From NCBI GenBank assembly GCA_021018815.1, contig JAITYX010000002.1, positions 14,415,001-14,479,000 on the forward strand: 64,000 bases of DNA, in the 5' to 3' direction. This stretch comes from Talinum fruticosum (taxonomy: Eukaryota; Streptophyta; Magnoliopsida; Caryophyllales; Talinaceae). The notes beneath the pieces were generated by a model that searched no databases, was not told where the DNA came from, and saw only the letters and a list, made by a program, of their open reading frames with translations. Both the position numbers and the translations under genes were made by a program. Positions 11,776 to 23,772 of this stretch are shown piece after piece (the stretch's first letter is position 1; each line of letters starts with the position of its first letter).

Positions 11776-14700
11776 TTAACTCGAAAAGGAGAAGACCAAG
11801 TGTCTCAGCGAATCATCCAGTAGTTTTGTTGAATATTACTTATTTTATTGATGAATATTTATAAGATTTGATGAGGGTTACTCCGAGACCAACATTTATT
11901 ATATATGAACATTTATTATATGAAGATATTATGCTATGCTATTTATGTATATCCACCGAGAGCATATTGAATTGACTTGTTCCCATGCATTAAACTCATC
12001 AGAGGTTTTGTCCGGTTTTTTAATTGTATTATTGATAAAACCTAATATGTTTAGCTTGTTCGAAGTAACATAATTATCACCTTTTAATGTAACGAAGTGA
12101 GAGCAATACCTGGGTTTGCAGAACTGGGCAAGTAATATGGAGACGATGGGTCAATGATGTGAGACTTTCCCGTGACTCGAGAGAAGATGATACACACTCA
12201 GATCTTGTGTGAACGACAACAGAAGATCAATTATTTGAATTTATGCTTATTGTAGCCCGTGTCAAGAAAGAGGGGCTGGTCAGATTGATTTAGAGAAGAA
12301 ACGATGCCGAACAGAGAGTGACCAAATAGGAAGGATTTACTTAGAGCTCGATACCATATTAAGAATAATATGAATTGGTATTAATCATACCTTCTATTCA
12401 ATACTCACAAACCCCTTTTAATATACTATAAGGAGACAAACAAAGGAAAGAGATAAAAGGAAAAAATATTCTAACTTTGGGTTAATCACTTTAGGATCGT
12501 AAGGGTGCCTCTTGACCCAAAGTGATTTAGAATTACTTATACCCGTGCTAACCCCTCTTCGCGAACGCTCATGGTGGACTCGTGGACGGCCAACAAGTCC
12601 TATTTGGGTTTACTGTCACAGGGCAGTCCATTGATGGCACTATGGATGGCAGATGGGTGGTGGCAAGGTTAATTCTTTATCTTTTTTATTGAAATTTTTA
12701 TCGAGGATTACTGAGATACTGCTATCATTTAGTACATTAATTTTATCAAATACAATAATTTAGTACGTTAAAAAAAATAATGTAGCAAATGCGATTATTT
12801 TTTCTCCTATGATGTTCGAAGTTTTCCTTTTTCAAACGAATCAATCCTAATTCTAATTCTATTTCCAATTTTTACTACTAAATTTCTATTTAAAATCCCA
12901 TTATGCTTACTTTGTTCTATTCTATTATTTTTCAGGTAGTCGTTTCTCTTTTTCATTTTTTATAGTACTAATCTAAAATGAAAATATAATTGTAAGAAAA
13001 CATTTTTTATGCACATCTTGGTAAAAAATAAAATGATAACATCCATTAAAAAACTTTATTTTTTATCACCTAAAAACAAAGAAAAATTTCTCAATTTTTC
13101 TTTTCTTTTAGTTTTAGAACAGCCTGAGCATCTGGTATATGCAAGTATAATATCTAGACACTATCAGTGGGCCTGGACAATTAGAAATCAAGTCCGGTAT
13201 AACTGTTGATAGCCGTCATTAAAAATAGAGCATATAACATTACTACGTACCTGAAAACAAGGCCCTGCTCCAGTGCAAGTATTACCCCATCCAGGTCTAT
13301 CATTCTAGCAGCGTTGGGCCAGCCCTGTTTATAGGAGTAAAAAAAGGCATAGAATTAACAGCGTTGGGTCAACACTCGATATCAACCACTAAAAAAAATC
13401 TACCTGCATTCCTTTTTTTTTTAAAAAAAAAAAAAGCTTTCTCCTCGCTGCTACCCCCAATCATCAGAAGTTACATACACAATACATATCACCAATACAT
13501 CCAGATAGCCTTCACTGCGACCAATTGACATCAACAAAGCACCACACAGCCAAATTCAAATCAGCAATTGTGTATCGAGCAAGGACATTGGGTAAAGAGT
13601 GAACATCCAACTCGTAAATTAAACGAAAGCATCGAGGTACATAAACCAACCGAAGTCCTGGAGGGAAGCTCCTCTCCACCAGCCAGATCAGAGCCTGAAG
13701 TCATGAACCCAAATGGAAAGCCTGAACCAGATAGCTAGCAGCCCTTTGCTCCATCCCACCAATTGATAGCTAGAAGCCCTTTGCTTCCACAATTGACAGC
13801 AGCCTGAAGAGAAAGTAAACCGTATCCAAACTTAGAATACAAAACAATTGCACATAACATCAGTAATAGTGAATTCACAGAAGACAAAAACTCTTGCATA
13901 CCAAATATGAGAGATAACCCAAACCTGAGCCATCATAAGCTCTTTGCTAACGCCAACTCGTGCTAACGGATCATAGCCAAATCATACTCGCATCATACTG
14001 AGGATTGAGCAATCAAATCAATTGGTGAACCGGTAACCAAATCATGCCAACGAGAAAGTAGACAAACTTTGGATGGGACCAAGTGTGTTCATCAACAAAC
14101 AAAGTGTAAAGGGCAACGACGTTCTGTTTTCTAAGTAGAAGTTTACCCGATTTATGAAAGCCACCTTCCTTTTCTTTTTTAATTTTTTCCCCTTCAATTT
14201 CCAAAGAAAATGTACAAAATAATATACATCCTAACACAAAAAACATGTTTTGCTAATCGAATTAAAGTATTAGTTAATTTTTATCAAATAGCTGAGAAAT
14301 AGTAGAATTTTATCATTGATAATTAATTATAACAAATAAAGAAATTTATCATTTTAAATCATACAATATATTAATTTAAGTTAAAGTAAAACATCTTCAC
14401 TAAAAAAATTACAAGAGTATGTCATCACCCAAAAATAATCCCTCCAATTATTTTTCCCTCAAAAATATGACGAGAGGATTTAAAAGTCCATTTTACTCTC
14501 TAAATGATCACATCAAATAAAAATTAGAAAAAAAAAAAACTATAACATAAACCACACTTTAAAAAATATAACTTCCAAAGATGTATAGACATGCCAAATG
14601 GGCTCGCACTGCAGGCCATCCGAACCCATACCAGAAGCATAAGATTAATAGGGAAGAAAGAAGGCTAGGTCCAACTTCCAAAGATAGTTTATAATCTTGT

Positions 14701-15530
14701 GGTTGTGAATGAGCCCAAATCCCATGACCACTACCCTTTTCATAGAGAATCGGGTCAAGCCGGTTAGGCTCATAAGGTCAAAGTCCAAAAGAGCGCTTTC
14801 TCGAATGCTTTTTATTTCCTTGAATGGCCCATGAGCCGTGGCGCAAACTAAATTGCCTTTCTAAGTTTCTTTTTTTTTTTTTCAGAAAATAATTTTATCT
14901 CAGGGTTCTGTTTTATAATTACAATAGATAATATAATTAAAAAATATATAATGCACCCCTTGATCTAATGTGGATAGAGCCTCCAACTGTTAATGAAATC
15001 TAATAAATTAATATCCATCCTAAACGAGATAATTACGAAAATTATCATAATAATACAATAAATGTATGAAATTGTCTCCAACTGTTGTCTGCAGACTCTG
15101 CACTAAAATATTTGCGAAAGCAAAGCAAACACTTGAACTTACTCTCATAGGTGGAAACTGAGGCCAATGGGCTATGGCTGATAGAGACAGTTATATGATG
15201 GATCACATTGAGGATTTCAATATGATAGATCACATTGAGGACTTTTAGCCTTTGAAAGAGGGAATTTTTGGAATTTGGTGAGAAATAAGAAATAAACATC
15301 AAAGTCAAGGTGAACCTGACAAATGATAATTTAGGTAGAAATCTTATGAAATGGACTATCTAAATTTTTCGTATAATTTACTTTTTTACCCTTTGTAGAA
15401 AAAAAAATCAAAGCCAAGCTGAACCAAATAGACTGCCCAAACGTCATGATCAACCTATAGAATAAATTTTCTTGTATCTATACAAATAAGGAATCAGAAG
15501 TTTAGGACGCTTACCGGATATAAAGACTAA
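11776..15530. other. Intergenic, repeat remnants, no gene
   Basis: No supported coding region. About 14280-14430 contains a copy of an AT-rich MITE-like repeat also found near 27.6, 45.1 and 50.0 kb (shared core TTTTAAATCAT, ending in CATCACC). About 14440-14580 resembles 17870-17960. A 10 T / 13 A palindromic run lies at 13413-13435. About 12100-12660 looks like degraded low-copy sequence. The patch 15409-15520 matches the 3.5-11 kb duplication. Confidence 0.4.
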
Positions 15531-15534
15531 TTAC

Positions 15535-15639
15535 CTTTACAGTTCTAAGAAGCCAAAGAAGATCTTCATACGATGGCTCTCCACCATATTTCGCAGATGG
15601 CTCAAGGTTATGACGGCCAGGGATAGACGAGCTCCTAGC
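15535..15639 (-). CDS. Candidate internal exon, unknown protein
   Basis: A 105 nt block on the minus strand bounded by a GTATTTAG acceptor and a GTAAAG/GTAATTAG donor, open in phase 0 at both ends. It encodes 35 residues beginning ARSSSIPGRH and ending YEDLLWLLRTVK. Exact multiple of three, balanced composition and good splice sites make it the best isolated exon candidate between 11 and 20 kb. I do not recognise the family and could not link it to further exons. It may belong to a transcription unit starting near 20.2 kb. Confidence 0.4.
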
Positions 15640-15659
15640 CTAAATACCCTGAAACAGAA

Positions 15660-17600
15660 CAAATACAGTAACTTTTAACCAGATTGCTGAAAAAACCTTA
15701 AACCTCAAAACTTCTGTGGAGTTTGAATGAAAAGAACTATACCTCTTATGATTCAAGTAACAAAGTTTCCCATAACAATTCAACACTTATCTCAAATTTC
15801 TACCACATCACCTGCATACAATACGGGTGACTAAGAATGTATAAATGTTATGTATAATATGTCACATTTGAAGCAATAATACAACAAGAAGAGCTGTCAG
15901 AGATACAAAGAGCAAAGGATTTCATTTGACATAGGAAATATACCAGCTTTCTAAATTAGGAATAACAGAGGAAATATCCCACCTTCAAGCTTTCTTACAA
16001 GAGTATAATGGCAGATGAACTCCTTTCCACTCTAAAGTCCACATGGGCTTGTAAATTAGGAATATCCATATATTATACATGAGCTTAGTCAAGCACATTG
16101 ATGAATTTGCACTAATATAGGAATACTAATATGGCCTGGCGAGTAAGTGTTTCCCAAATGATTAGGTTAAAAACGAGAATGGGAGCAGACCCTCCCCCTT
16201 GCATTCAGTGCACATCACAACAGAGGGAACAAGAGAAACGACTGGAGTTAGAAGACAGGGGAGGAAAGAATCTCAAACCTTATTGATAAAAAAACAGCAA
16301 CAAAATACAACTTATTCCAAGTTGTTGAAAAATTGGACACACCACTTCATACGCCTTTCACACCTACGAGATTTTAGCCAAAATAAGCTGAGACACATAA
16401 AAAGATAATGACTATCTTATTTGAGGAAACAAAGACTCAGATTCAAACCAGTTGGAAAAGCAGATCATGAGGTATGCGAATTCCCTATAGCAAGTGTATA
16501 TTGGATTTGTCTTGTGCAAAACCCTTGGCCATGTCCAGGTACAACATAAAAAGCAAGAGAGATCATCTCTGAACAACAAAGATCACTAGTACATGCCTGC
16601 AAAAATAACAAAAAGCCCACAAGGCTACTACAGAAAGTATATTTACAGGTCAGAGCAAGTCCCTCAGCCACAACATATCTCGTCTACTACAACCCAATCC
16701 ATCTCCGGAAAAAGAGAAATAAAGGAACATAGAATCACTGACCCCAACAATGACTCTGTTTCGCAGTGTATACAGAGTAATTCTTTCTTTATCCTCTTGA
16801 ATAGCAGAGGATCGAAGACTAAATAAGATTTTCCATACAAGACTTTCAAATGCCTGTTGGACTAATCCCATGGGTCTACTTCTATTCTAATCACATAGGT
16901 TTACTTTCATGTATATAGCCATATTCTAAGCCATTATATAGCTATAAAACCGAGCCATAAGAAACTGCTTAAAACGGAGGAAAACAACAGAAATTGAATA
17001 GTTAGCAGCCCTTGGGTCTTAAGATTTACTTTCAAATGTCAGTTGGCTCTAAAGCTAGTAAGTTTAGCGATTAAAAATAATATAGACATCAATTAATTTA
17101 CTAATCTTAATTATTTCATAACAGTGTTAAAGATTTAATATCAAATATTATCGTCCATAGTGCTTGTATTTGCAAAACATCTAGATCAAAGAAACCAGTA
17201 GAGATACCAAATTGCGTTAGACCAAAATGACTTCCTAATTAAAATCTCCGATTCTTACTCGGTTGAACAGTGGACGCATGAATTTTGTAGTTGCCCAACA
17301 TTCTTACCGGGTTAGGTAGTCGCCCAACAATTAGACATCGACATATACAAAATTTAAATTTTGCTATTTAATCTACAATTCTTAATGTTGGGAAGAACTA
17401 TCCGAAATTGGGTTCAGATTTCCGAGTTGAAGTTTGATTAAATGTCCAAATTTTAGGGCTAAACCCTAACGCTTTCCATTCCCCTAAAATAAATTATCAA
17501 ACTACCATATAAAATCATCAGAAAACAAATGCGTCGCTGAGGCCTAAAGAGTCAGTACTAGTGGCGGCCTTGGGCTGTTCTCCGTTGTCTACTCTTCGCC
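15660..17600. other. No resolved gene
   Basis: Short open frames only. On the minus strand near 16465-16600 a stretch after a TTTTTGCAG acceptor reads ACTSDLCCSEMISL and could be a terminal exon, but nothing supports this beyond the acceptor. Confidence 0.25.
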
Positions 17601-17606
17601 GGTCAT

Positions 17607-17626
17607 TCTCTCTCTCTCTCTCTCTC
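17607..17626. repeat. (TC)n microsatellite
   Basis: About ten TC units directly after a GC-richer stretch at 17530-17606. Such CT runs are common in plant 5' leaders, but no gene was found on either side. Confidence 0.85.
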
Positions 17627-17949
17627 ACCCCACAAATTCCACTCCCTCACTCACTCCTAAACTTAAAAATTGGCTCTCATTTTCTAAATGAGGCCCAAAA
17701 CCTTGTTTATACCCGACAACTTTATTTAAAAAACATGTGTTGCTAGCAAACCATGGGCAATGGACCCGACTCGGAATTATCTTTTTATATATTTTTACTC
17801 TACAAGACTATACAAATAGAAACATTCATTTTCTAATTCCCCGCCCCCCTAAGAAATCTACAACAGGAGGATTTTGAAGTCCATTTTACTCTAAAACTAA
17901 TCACATAATAATAAAAATTTTAAAAGAATTTATAACATAAACCACACTT

Positions 17950-18105
17950 TAAAAAATACAAATTACTAAGGCAACGGATCTAAGTTATATAATACAACAC
18001 CTTTTTGTGTAGATCTTTCTATCGCAGGGTATGTGAACATTCAATTATAAACAATCTTATCCGTACAAATATTTTTGCTAACGAGATAAACCAATTTTAT
18101 AGACA
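17950..18105. repeat. Dispersed repeat, copy 1
   Basis: Matches 21025-21185 over about 150 bp, sharing the word CCTTTTTGTGTAGATCTT and the downstream stretch TACAAATATTTTTGCTAAC. The upstream 17870-17950 also resembles 14440-14580. No ends or target duplications identified. Confidence 0.7.
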
Positions 18106-18889
18106 ACAAACAAAAATATTTAAAAAATTAAAAAGATAAGGGGTATGAGAGCTAAATTCATACCTTGCTAGCCCATTCTTCCTAGACAATTCTCAAAATG
18201 AAAATCAAAATTGATCGAAAATTTTCACAAATTGATTGAAAATTGATGAATACGCACAAATTAAAAAATAAAAAATCCAGCTAATAAAACTCATAATATC
18301 GTCGGATGAAATTTGCATGGACTAAAATACCAAAGCAAGAGTCTAGAGAGGGTGACGGAAATAAAGAGAGCAAAAGAGAAACACAACCCAGAGAAAAAGA
18401 AGAATTGAAGTTATAAAACTTTTTGATGTAAACAAAAATTGGGGGCCAAAACAGTGAGACAGCAAATAGCATATCATAGTGTTTCCGCATTGCATTCAAC
18501 ATCATCTTCTTCTTCGGTAAAGTAACTCACAAAAAGCTATGAATATGGATACCTTTGTCCAATGGCCGACGATAAATTAAATTATGATGCCCGTCTCTTC
18601 CTCAATTAAGCTTCTTCCTCCTACAAAGATATAAATGTTAAGATCTCATCAACCAACAACAAAGGGAATAGTATGTGGTGTATTAAGAAAACATACTCAT
18701 TTGTTGAGAGGTGGCCAATTTTTGAATCATTTCAACCTTCTTTTGCCATCCTTACAACCTTCTTTTGTTATCCTCAACAATGCAAACACATAATGTTTGA
18801 CTCTGGCTTCCTGTTAGATACACAGAGATCATTTACCTCAAGCATCATATTCATAAAAAATGAGAGCAAATCTGCCTGTGAGGAATTAC

Positions 18890-18955
18890 CTATCTTGGCT
18901 TGAAGAAGCCGAACGTTGAATGGTGGTTAAAAGTCGTTGCTTGGCTTTAAGAAAC
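18890..18955 (-). CDS. Candidate short exon, unknown
   Basis: A 66 nt minus-strand block with acceptor (GTGTCCAG) and donor (AGATAG/GTAATTCC). One frame is open and reads FLKAKQRLLTTIQRSASSSQDR split across both junctions. No domain is recognised. It may belong to the same unresolved unit as the blocks at 15.6 and 19.3 kb, but phases could not be reconciled into a chain. Confidence 0.2.
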
Positions 18956-19294
18956 CTGGACACACACAACCAAAGGGAATCAAGTACTGTCACAAGCAAA
19001 TGACAGAATAGCTGGAAGTTCAAATATTACTTATTATATCTAAGTGAAGAGAAGAAGAAACCCAGGCTTTTCCTGCACCAGAGTATATCTCATTGCTCTG
19101 TTTCCTTTAAATGTTGAAGCTTAGTGATGGTTGCGAACATTCTGACTTTCTTAATATTCAAAAGAAAATCTACTCCTATTCTTGTATTTGAAAGAATCAT
19201 CAGCTATGCACATACAGCATCCTGAAATTAAATCGACAAAAGTAAGTCAGTTATGGGCATGAATATGAATGTCAAACATAACAATAAACCAAAC

Positions 19295-19386
19295 CCGGAG
19301 GAGGTTCATAGAGCGCTTAATCTTTGATGTGCACTTGATCTCAAGCTCATGATTCTGCCAGCCTTGTATGTCCAAGCAGGATTCCT
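19295..19386 (-). CDS. Candidate exon, unknown
   Basis: A 92 nt minus-strand block following a TTTTACAG acceptor, open for 30 codons, starting ESCLDIQGWQNHEL. The donor (CCGG/GTTTGG) is weak. No family recognised. Confidence 0.2.
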
Positions 19387-19740
19387 CTGTAAAACGTTTT
19401 ATGTAACACCAATTACGTAACCATCAAAATAGGAAAATGCCCAAAATTCACAATAACGAGAAATGACGCCCAAATACACAGTGAGATCACCAAAAGTCTT
19501 TGGCTTACCCCGAATTTGCTTTTCTTCCCAACACGATGAAAGCGTTTATAAACAAGAAGTAAGAGATTGTGCAGTGTGGAAGGTTTGTGTCAAGGAAAAT
19601 AACAATTCATTCAACAGTGAGAACCTCTGATTCTGCAGTATTAAACTACCTCGCTATTAAAAATTGAAGGTAAAATCTGTGATACTTTTACATAATCGTC
19701 TTGATCCATCCGTGCCTTTCACCTCCCAACCCAGCCCAGT

Positions 19741-19761
19741 CCTAACCCTAAACCCTAACCC
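19741..19761. promoter_or_regulatory. Telo-box cluster
   Basis: Contains CCTAACCCTAAACCCTAACC, two to three overlapping plant telomere-type units. Such telo-boxes are common near the 5' ends of plant housekeeping and ribosomal-type genes. It sits about 500 bp downstream of the minus-strand TATA box at 20276-20283. Could also be a short interstitial telomeric repeat. Confidence 0.5.
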
Positions 19762-20275
19762 AAAATTCTTCGATAGAACATGTGATCCCTCAAGAGATGA
19801 CCGAATTCTTCTACTAAAACTGCAAAACGTAAACAATAACATGGAGGAGAGACGTAACTTACGTGTTTGGATACTAGAATGGCCAATAAAACATCAAAAT
19901 TAAGGCGCATAGGGGATAGATCTGTCTTTGAATCTTCAACCTCTCTGCAATTTCTTCCGCTTCCGCGCAAATCACGCCTCTTTCCGGCGGACAGTGAGTA
20001 ATCATCGTCCCCATTATCTCTCCGCTCACTCTCAGTAGTGCAAGTGAAGTGCTGAACTAGAAGAAACATCGGGGGAATTGGGGGCATTAGAGAGACCTGG
20101 CGCCAAAAGGGAGAGGAGGGCGTTTAGGTCATATGGGCTGGGGATGGGATCCGAAGCCCACATACGAAATAAGAGAGAAAAGAAAGGGCTGGGAATAGGG
20201 GAAGGGAGTTGGGCTAATTCCAACCTCTAAAAATGGGTTATGGAGTTCTGATTCAAAGATCAGGCCCTATGCCGC

Positions 20276-20283
20276 TATTTATA
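20276..20283 (-). promoter_or_regulatory. Probable TATA box, minus strand
   Basis: TATAAATA on the minus strand in a GC-richer context, about 110 bases before the first minus-strand ATG near 20163 (opening MWASDPIPSPYDL, 43 codons to a stop). It may drive an unresolved minus-strand transcript covering the exon candidates at 15.5-19.4 kb. Confidence 0.35.
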
Positions 20284-20599
20284 GATAGAGACTAATACTG
20301 TCAATAAGTCGGTTGGGCTTGTATTTGACTGGTCAAACCACGCGGTTTTCTAAAAGCGCGTTTTATTAGTTCCTATTCTTGCGCCGCAAGCAGCCCATGG
20401 GCCGTTGCCCAAAACAAGGGCCTTTCTCAATTCTCACAGCTATTATTTATTTTATTTTACCTGTTTCTGCACCAAAAATTTTGCCCAATTTTTTAGGTAG
20501 TCATATTTTATTTTTTTTTCCATCATTATCCTTCATTTTATTGAAATTAAAACCTTTTTTTATTTTTTATAAATAGTAACCAAAAAGCTAAAGAACAGT

Positions 20600-21024
20600 A
20601 AAATAAGCAATAAAAATTACAAGACACAGAGTTACATATCAGGAGAAAATGCACCTACATCCAGCATACTCACTATCATTGAAATCTCCGATCAAGCTCA
20701 CTAATTCACCATCACCCAAAAATTTTAGTATTGCAACAGCCAAAATTGTAAATGTAATAACCTACTGAAACTTGTGCACATGAAGAAATCTATAACAACA
20801 TCTGCGTTCATATGTAGAAAAATACAAGTCGGAGTAAAATTTTTGTCTTGTTCAATCTTTTTTTCTTTATTTTTTATTATTGTTGTGAGTGTGGGGTCCA
20901 ACAATCCTAACAATGTAATTTATTAAACAGTTCTTCATGACACTATGTTCTAACAAATCTTGATTGACCATATTTATCTTGAATAGTTAACGTTAACTTT
21001 ACCAATGGATTTTAACGTTTTGGG
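20600..21024. other. No gene seen
   Basis: AT-rich sequence without open frames of note. Confidence 0.4.
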
Positions 21025-21185
21025 GTCAAATGTTAAAAAATATAAATTACTGAGGCAACGGGTTGAAGTTATATACAACACCACCTTTTTGTGTAGATCT
21101 TGCTATAGCGGGGTTTGTAAGGATCTAAATATAGACAATGTTAGTAGTACAAATATTTTTGCTAACAGAGAAACCAATTCTATAA
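21025..21185. repeat. Dispersed repeat, copy 2
   Basis: Direct-orientation copy of the block at 17950-18105, about 3.1 kb away. Confidence 0.7.
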
Positions 21186-21294
21186 AACTGTGGGCCTAAA
21201 CTCTTAATACTTTATTAATTTTTTCTATTTTTCACATGTAGAAACATTGGTTGCACCATAAGTCTCCTCATCGGTTTTAATACATAAGCAATAA

Positions 21295-21377
21295 TGCTTA
21301 CGAGTACATAGAAGCAACTAGCAATCGTGATGTACCAAAATTGCTTACGAGTACATAGAAGCGACTAGCAATCGTGG
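21295..21377. repeat. Two-unit tandem repeat of about 46 bp
   Basis: The stretch starting TTGCTTACGAGTACATAGAA is present twice in a row with one or two mismatches, separated by a few bases. Confidence 0.8.
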
Positions 21378-21479
21378 AATACAACTTTTGGTACGTATAA
21401 GTTATTGAATTATTATAATGTATAGGGGATGATTGCAATTGCAATTGGCAAACGGCCGACTAATCACTAGTTACTGAAA

Positions 21480-22259
21480 TTAAACTGGAAATTAAGGTTG
21501 TCGTATCTACCTAATTCATTCCGTATATCCACATCTCCGTTTGTTTGGGTGCCTGATCCGTTGGTATTATGGCCAGAGTTGTAAAGATCAACTCCTCCTC
21601 CACCTCCACCGCCACCCATTTGGTTGTTGAAATTAATGACTCCGTGTTTTTGCCGGATGTGGAGCTGGAATTGATGGCACTGGTGCAGCTCTCTTGTGCT
21701 CCTTACCATCATCGACAACCCGGATGTGCCACACCTCCAAGGGAAACCCATCTTCTTCAACCCTTAAGTTTCCCACCTTGGTGTGGATACAGGGCTAACT
21801 CATCAGGAAAAAAAAAAAAAAACAGTTAGCTTTGAGGCTGTACCAATTAGGATACGCCCTGTACAACCATCTCCTAGTTATCTCCCAAGAACGGACATCA
21901 GAACTACCGCACTTGCCCTTCAACGTCTGGCACGCCTCATATTTTGTTTCGTTGAACCTCTTATTGGATACCATCCGAACATCAAGGTAGGTGCCATAGA
22001 CGCTCTTCAGATGAAATTTCTAGGATAAACTCCCGTCATACGTATGCAGCAGTTCTACAGTCCAGTGTTGCCCATTATTTGACCCCTCAAACTCCTTCTC
22101 TAGGGACACTGTCTTCTTGTCTTGGCAGGCTGTGATGTAAGTTTTGGACTTATTTCGAATGGTCACCACGTTCCCATCCACTAGATAGATCTTCGGCCTT
22201 AGTAGTGAGGATAGTCCCATACATAGAGAGGGAGAGACAAGGGGGAGAGACCAGACCAT
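21480..22259 (-). pseudogene. Decayed DUF569-like (beta-trefoil) gene
   Basis: The minus-strand frame from about 22200 reads VVTIRNKSKTYITACQ, then QHWTVELL, then after a TAG stop near 22021, KFHLKSVYGTYLDV. The order 'V-R-(N/S)-x-x-x-Y-(L/I)', 'W-T-V-E' and '(I/F)-x-L-K-S-x-Y-G-x-Y-L' resembles the first trefoil repeat of plant DUF569 / actin-crosslinking-like proteins. The frame runs on to about 21790, then a frame change leads to GFPLEVWHIRVVDD near 21740-21700 and a Gly-rich stretch at 21590-21615. The in-frame stop plus frame change indicate a pseudogene, although an intron near 21790 cannot be excluded. Family call is tentative because matches are short. Confidence 0.4.
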
Positions 22260-22767
22260 GTACCCCTAGCTAATACATTAAATTAAGATTATTTTATGAG
22301 AACACAAAACAGGCATATATGCTTAATCAGAAAGAAAGGGCTAGGGAATATATTCCTAGGCCCTCAATCGATACACTTCGCATGTGGGCCAGTGGAGCCA
22401 TGTGTTTGTATCCGTCTTCTTATGTGAATGAAATTTCCGAGTTTAGGTTTTCATTATCCAGGAGACGTGGGCCTGTTGGCCAAGCCTTTAACTGGCCACC
22501 CATACTTTTCAGGTTCAATTTCAAGAGAGGGCAAAAATCCAGCTTTGTTTTAGAAAGTTTGTTGTGATGGCTTGTGTTCTTGGACCTCTGTTTGAACTTT
22601 GATACCATTTCCTTGGCCTGTGGAAGCCCATTGGGATATCTATTATCCCAAAACATAGGTATATATTTGGGATTGGATGGGGATGGGATGGGATACAATA
22701 GGAATCATGGGACCATCCTTTTTGACATAATTTATGGACCTTAAGGTCGGGCATATATTCATGGGCC
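22260..22767. other. No gene seen
   Basis: Overlapping short frames on both strands with no domain. Around 22690-22760 the sequence begins to share words with the repeat-rich DNA to the right. Confidence 0.35.
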
Positions 22768-22775
22768 CTCTTAAT

Positions 22776-23764
22776 TAGTGGCGGATTCAACATGGGATTA
22801 GTGGAGTCAGACATATATTTCCGAGCCCTCGTAATTAGTGGCGGATCCAACATGGGATCAGTGGGGTCGTGTGACCCTCTCTCAAAAATAAATAAAATTT
22901 TTATACAACATAATATCGTAGACATGAGTTACTAGTTCACTTGGTAAGTGTGTCCTAGTGTAAATGAGAAGTCATGGGTTTGATACCTATTTAGTGACTG
23001 CTTTTTTCCAAAAACAAAAAAACTTCTCAACTCAACTTCCTTTTATTTTTCTATTCTCTTCCATTATTTGCAAGCCGCCCAGCCCAGTCTAGCCCCTCAC
23101 AGATTATATTCACACCATCTCCCTCACTCTCCCAATAAGTTTACTAACTTATAAAATTTTCAATTACATTTCAATTAGAGTATACGAAAATGGATTATGT
23201 TGTGTTTGGTTTATTCTTCTTTGTTGTTTAATATGAAGGCTTTATTTTCGTGAAGGCTTGAAGTTAACTTTAGAGGCTTAATTTTTGTTAAATTCTTATT
23301 ATATATTAAAATGATTAGATATTTCAAAAGATAGTTATGAAATCCTTCACTTATTGAAGTTTTAGATTTGAAAAGGTTGTTATTATAGGTCAAAATAGTT
23401 AGATATCGGTGATGACATCATGGAGTGCTTTCAAATATGAGGAATCGACGAGAACAATTGAATTAGATATGATGTTATCGTTATGTAATGTTAATTTTAA
23501 AACTCGTTGTTCACTTTTGTTTTTTTTTTAATGAAAATCGGAGCTTAATTTATAAATAACGCATCCATAAGTACATAGTTGGAGATTGGTTCGCGGCATA
23601 CCCCTAACCTGACACTGTTCTAACCCTGAAGGAATCACCTCAAGCAAAACGATGGACAATAGAGTTTCCATCTCTCTTAACATGATTCCTTTGTATTATG
23701 TACACTATTATTCGAGTGCATTTCAACCCTCATTCGATTCGATAGATCCCTAGATCCGCCACTA
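22776..23764. mobile_element. hAT-like non-autonomous element
   Basis: A 989 bp element with terminal inverted repeats TAGTGGCGGATTCA (left) and its counterpart TAGTGGCGGATCTA read from the right end. It is flanked by a perfect 8 bp duplication CTCTTAAT at 22768-22775 and 23765-23772, the target-site length of hAT transposons. The first about 50 bp is repeated once internally (near 22830-22880). No transposase frame is present, so it is a deletion derivative that needs a transposase supplied elsewhere. Its termini resemble those of the element at 42373-43226. Confidence 0.85.
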
Positions 23765-23772
23765 CTCTTAAT

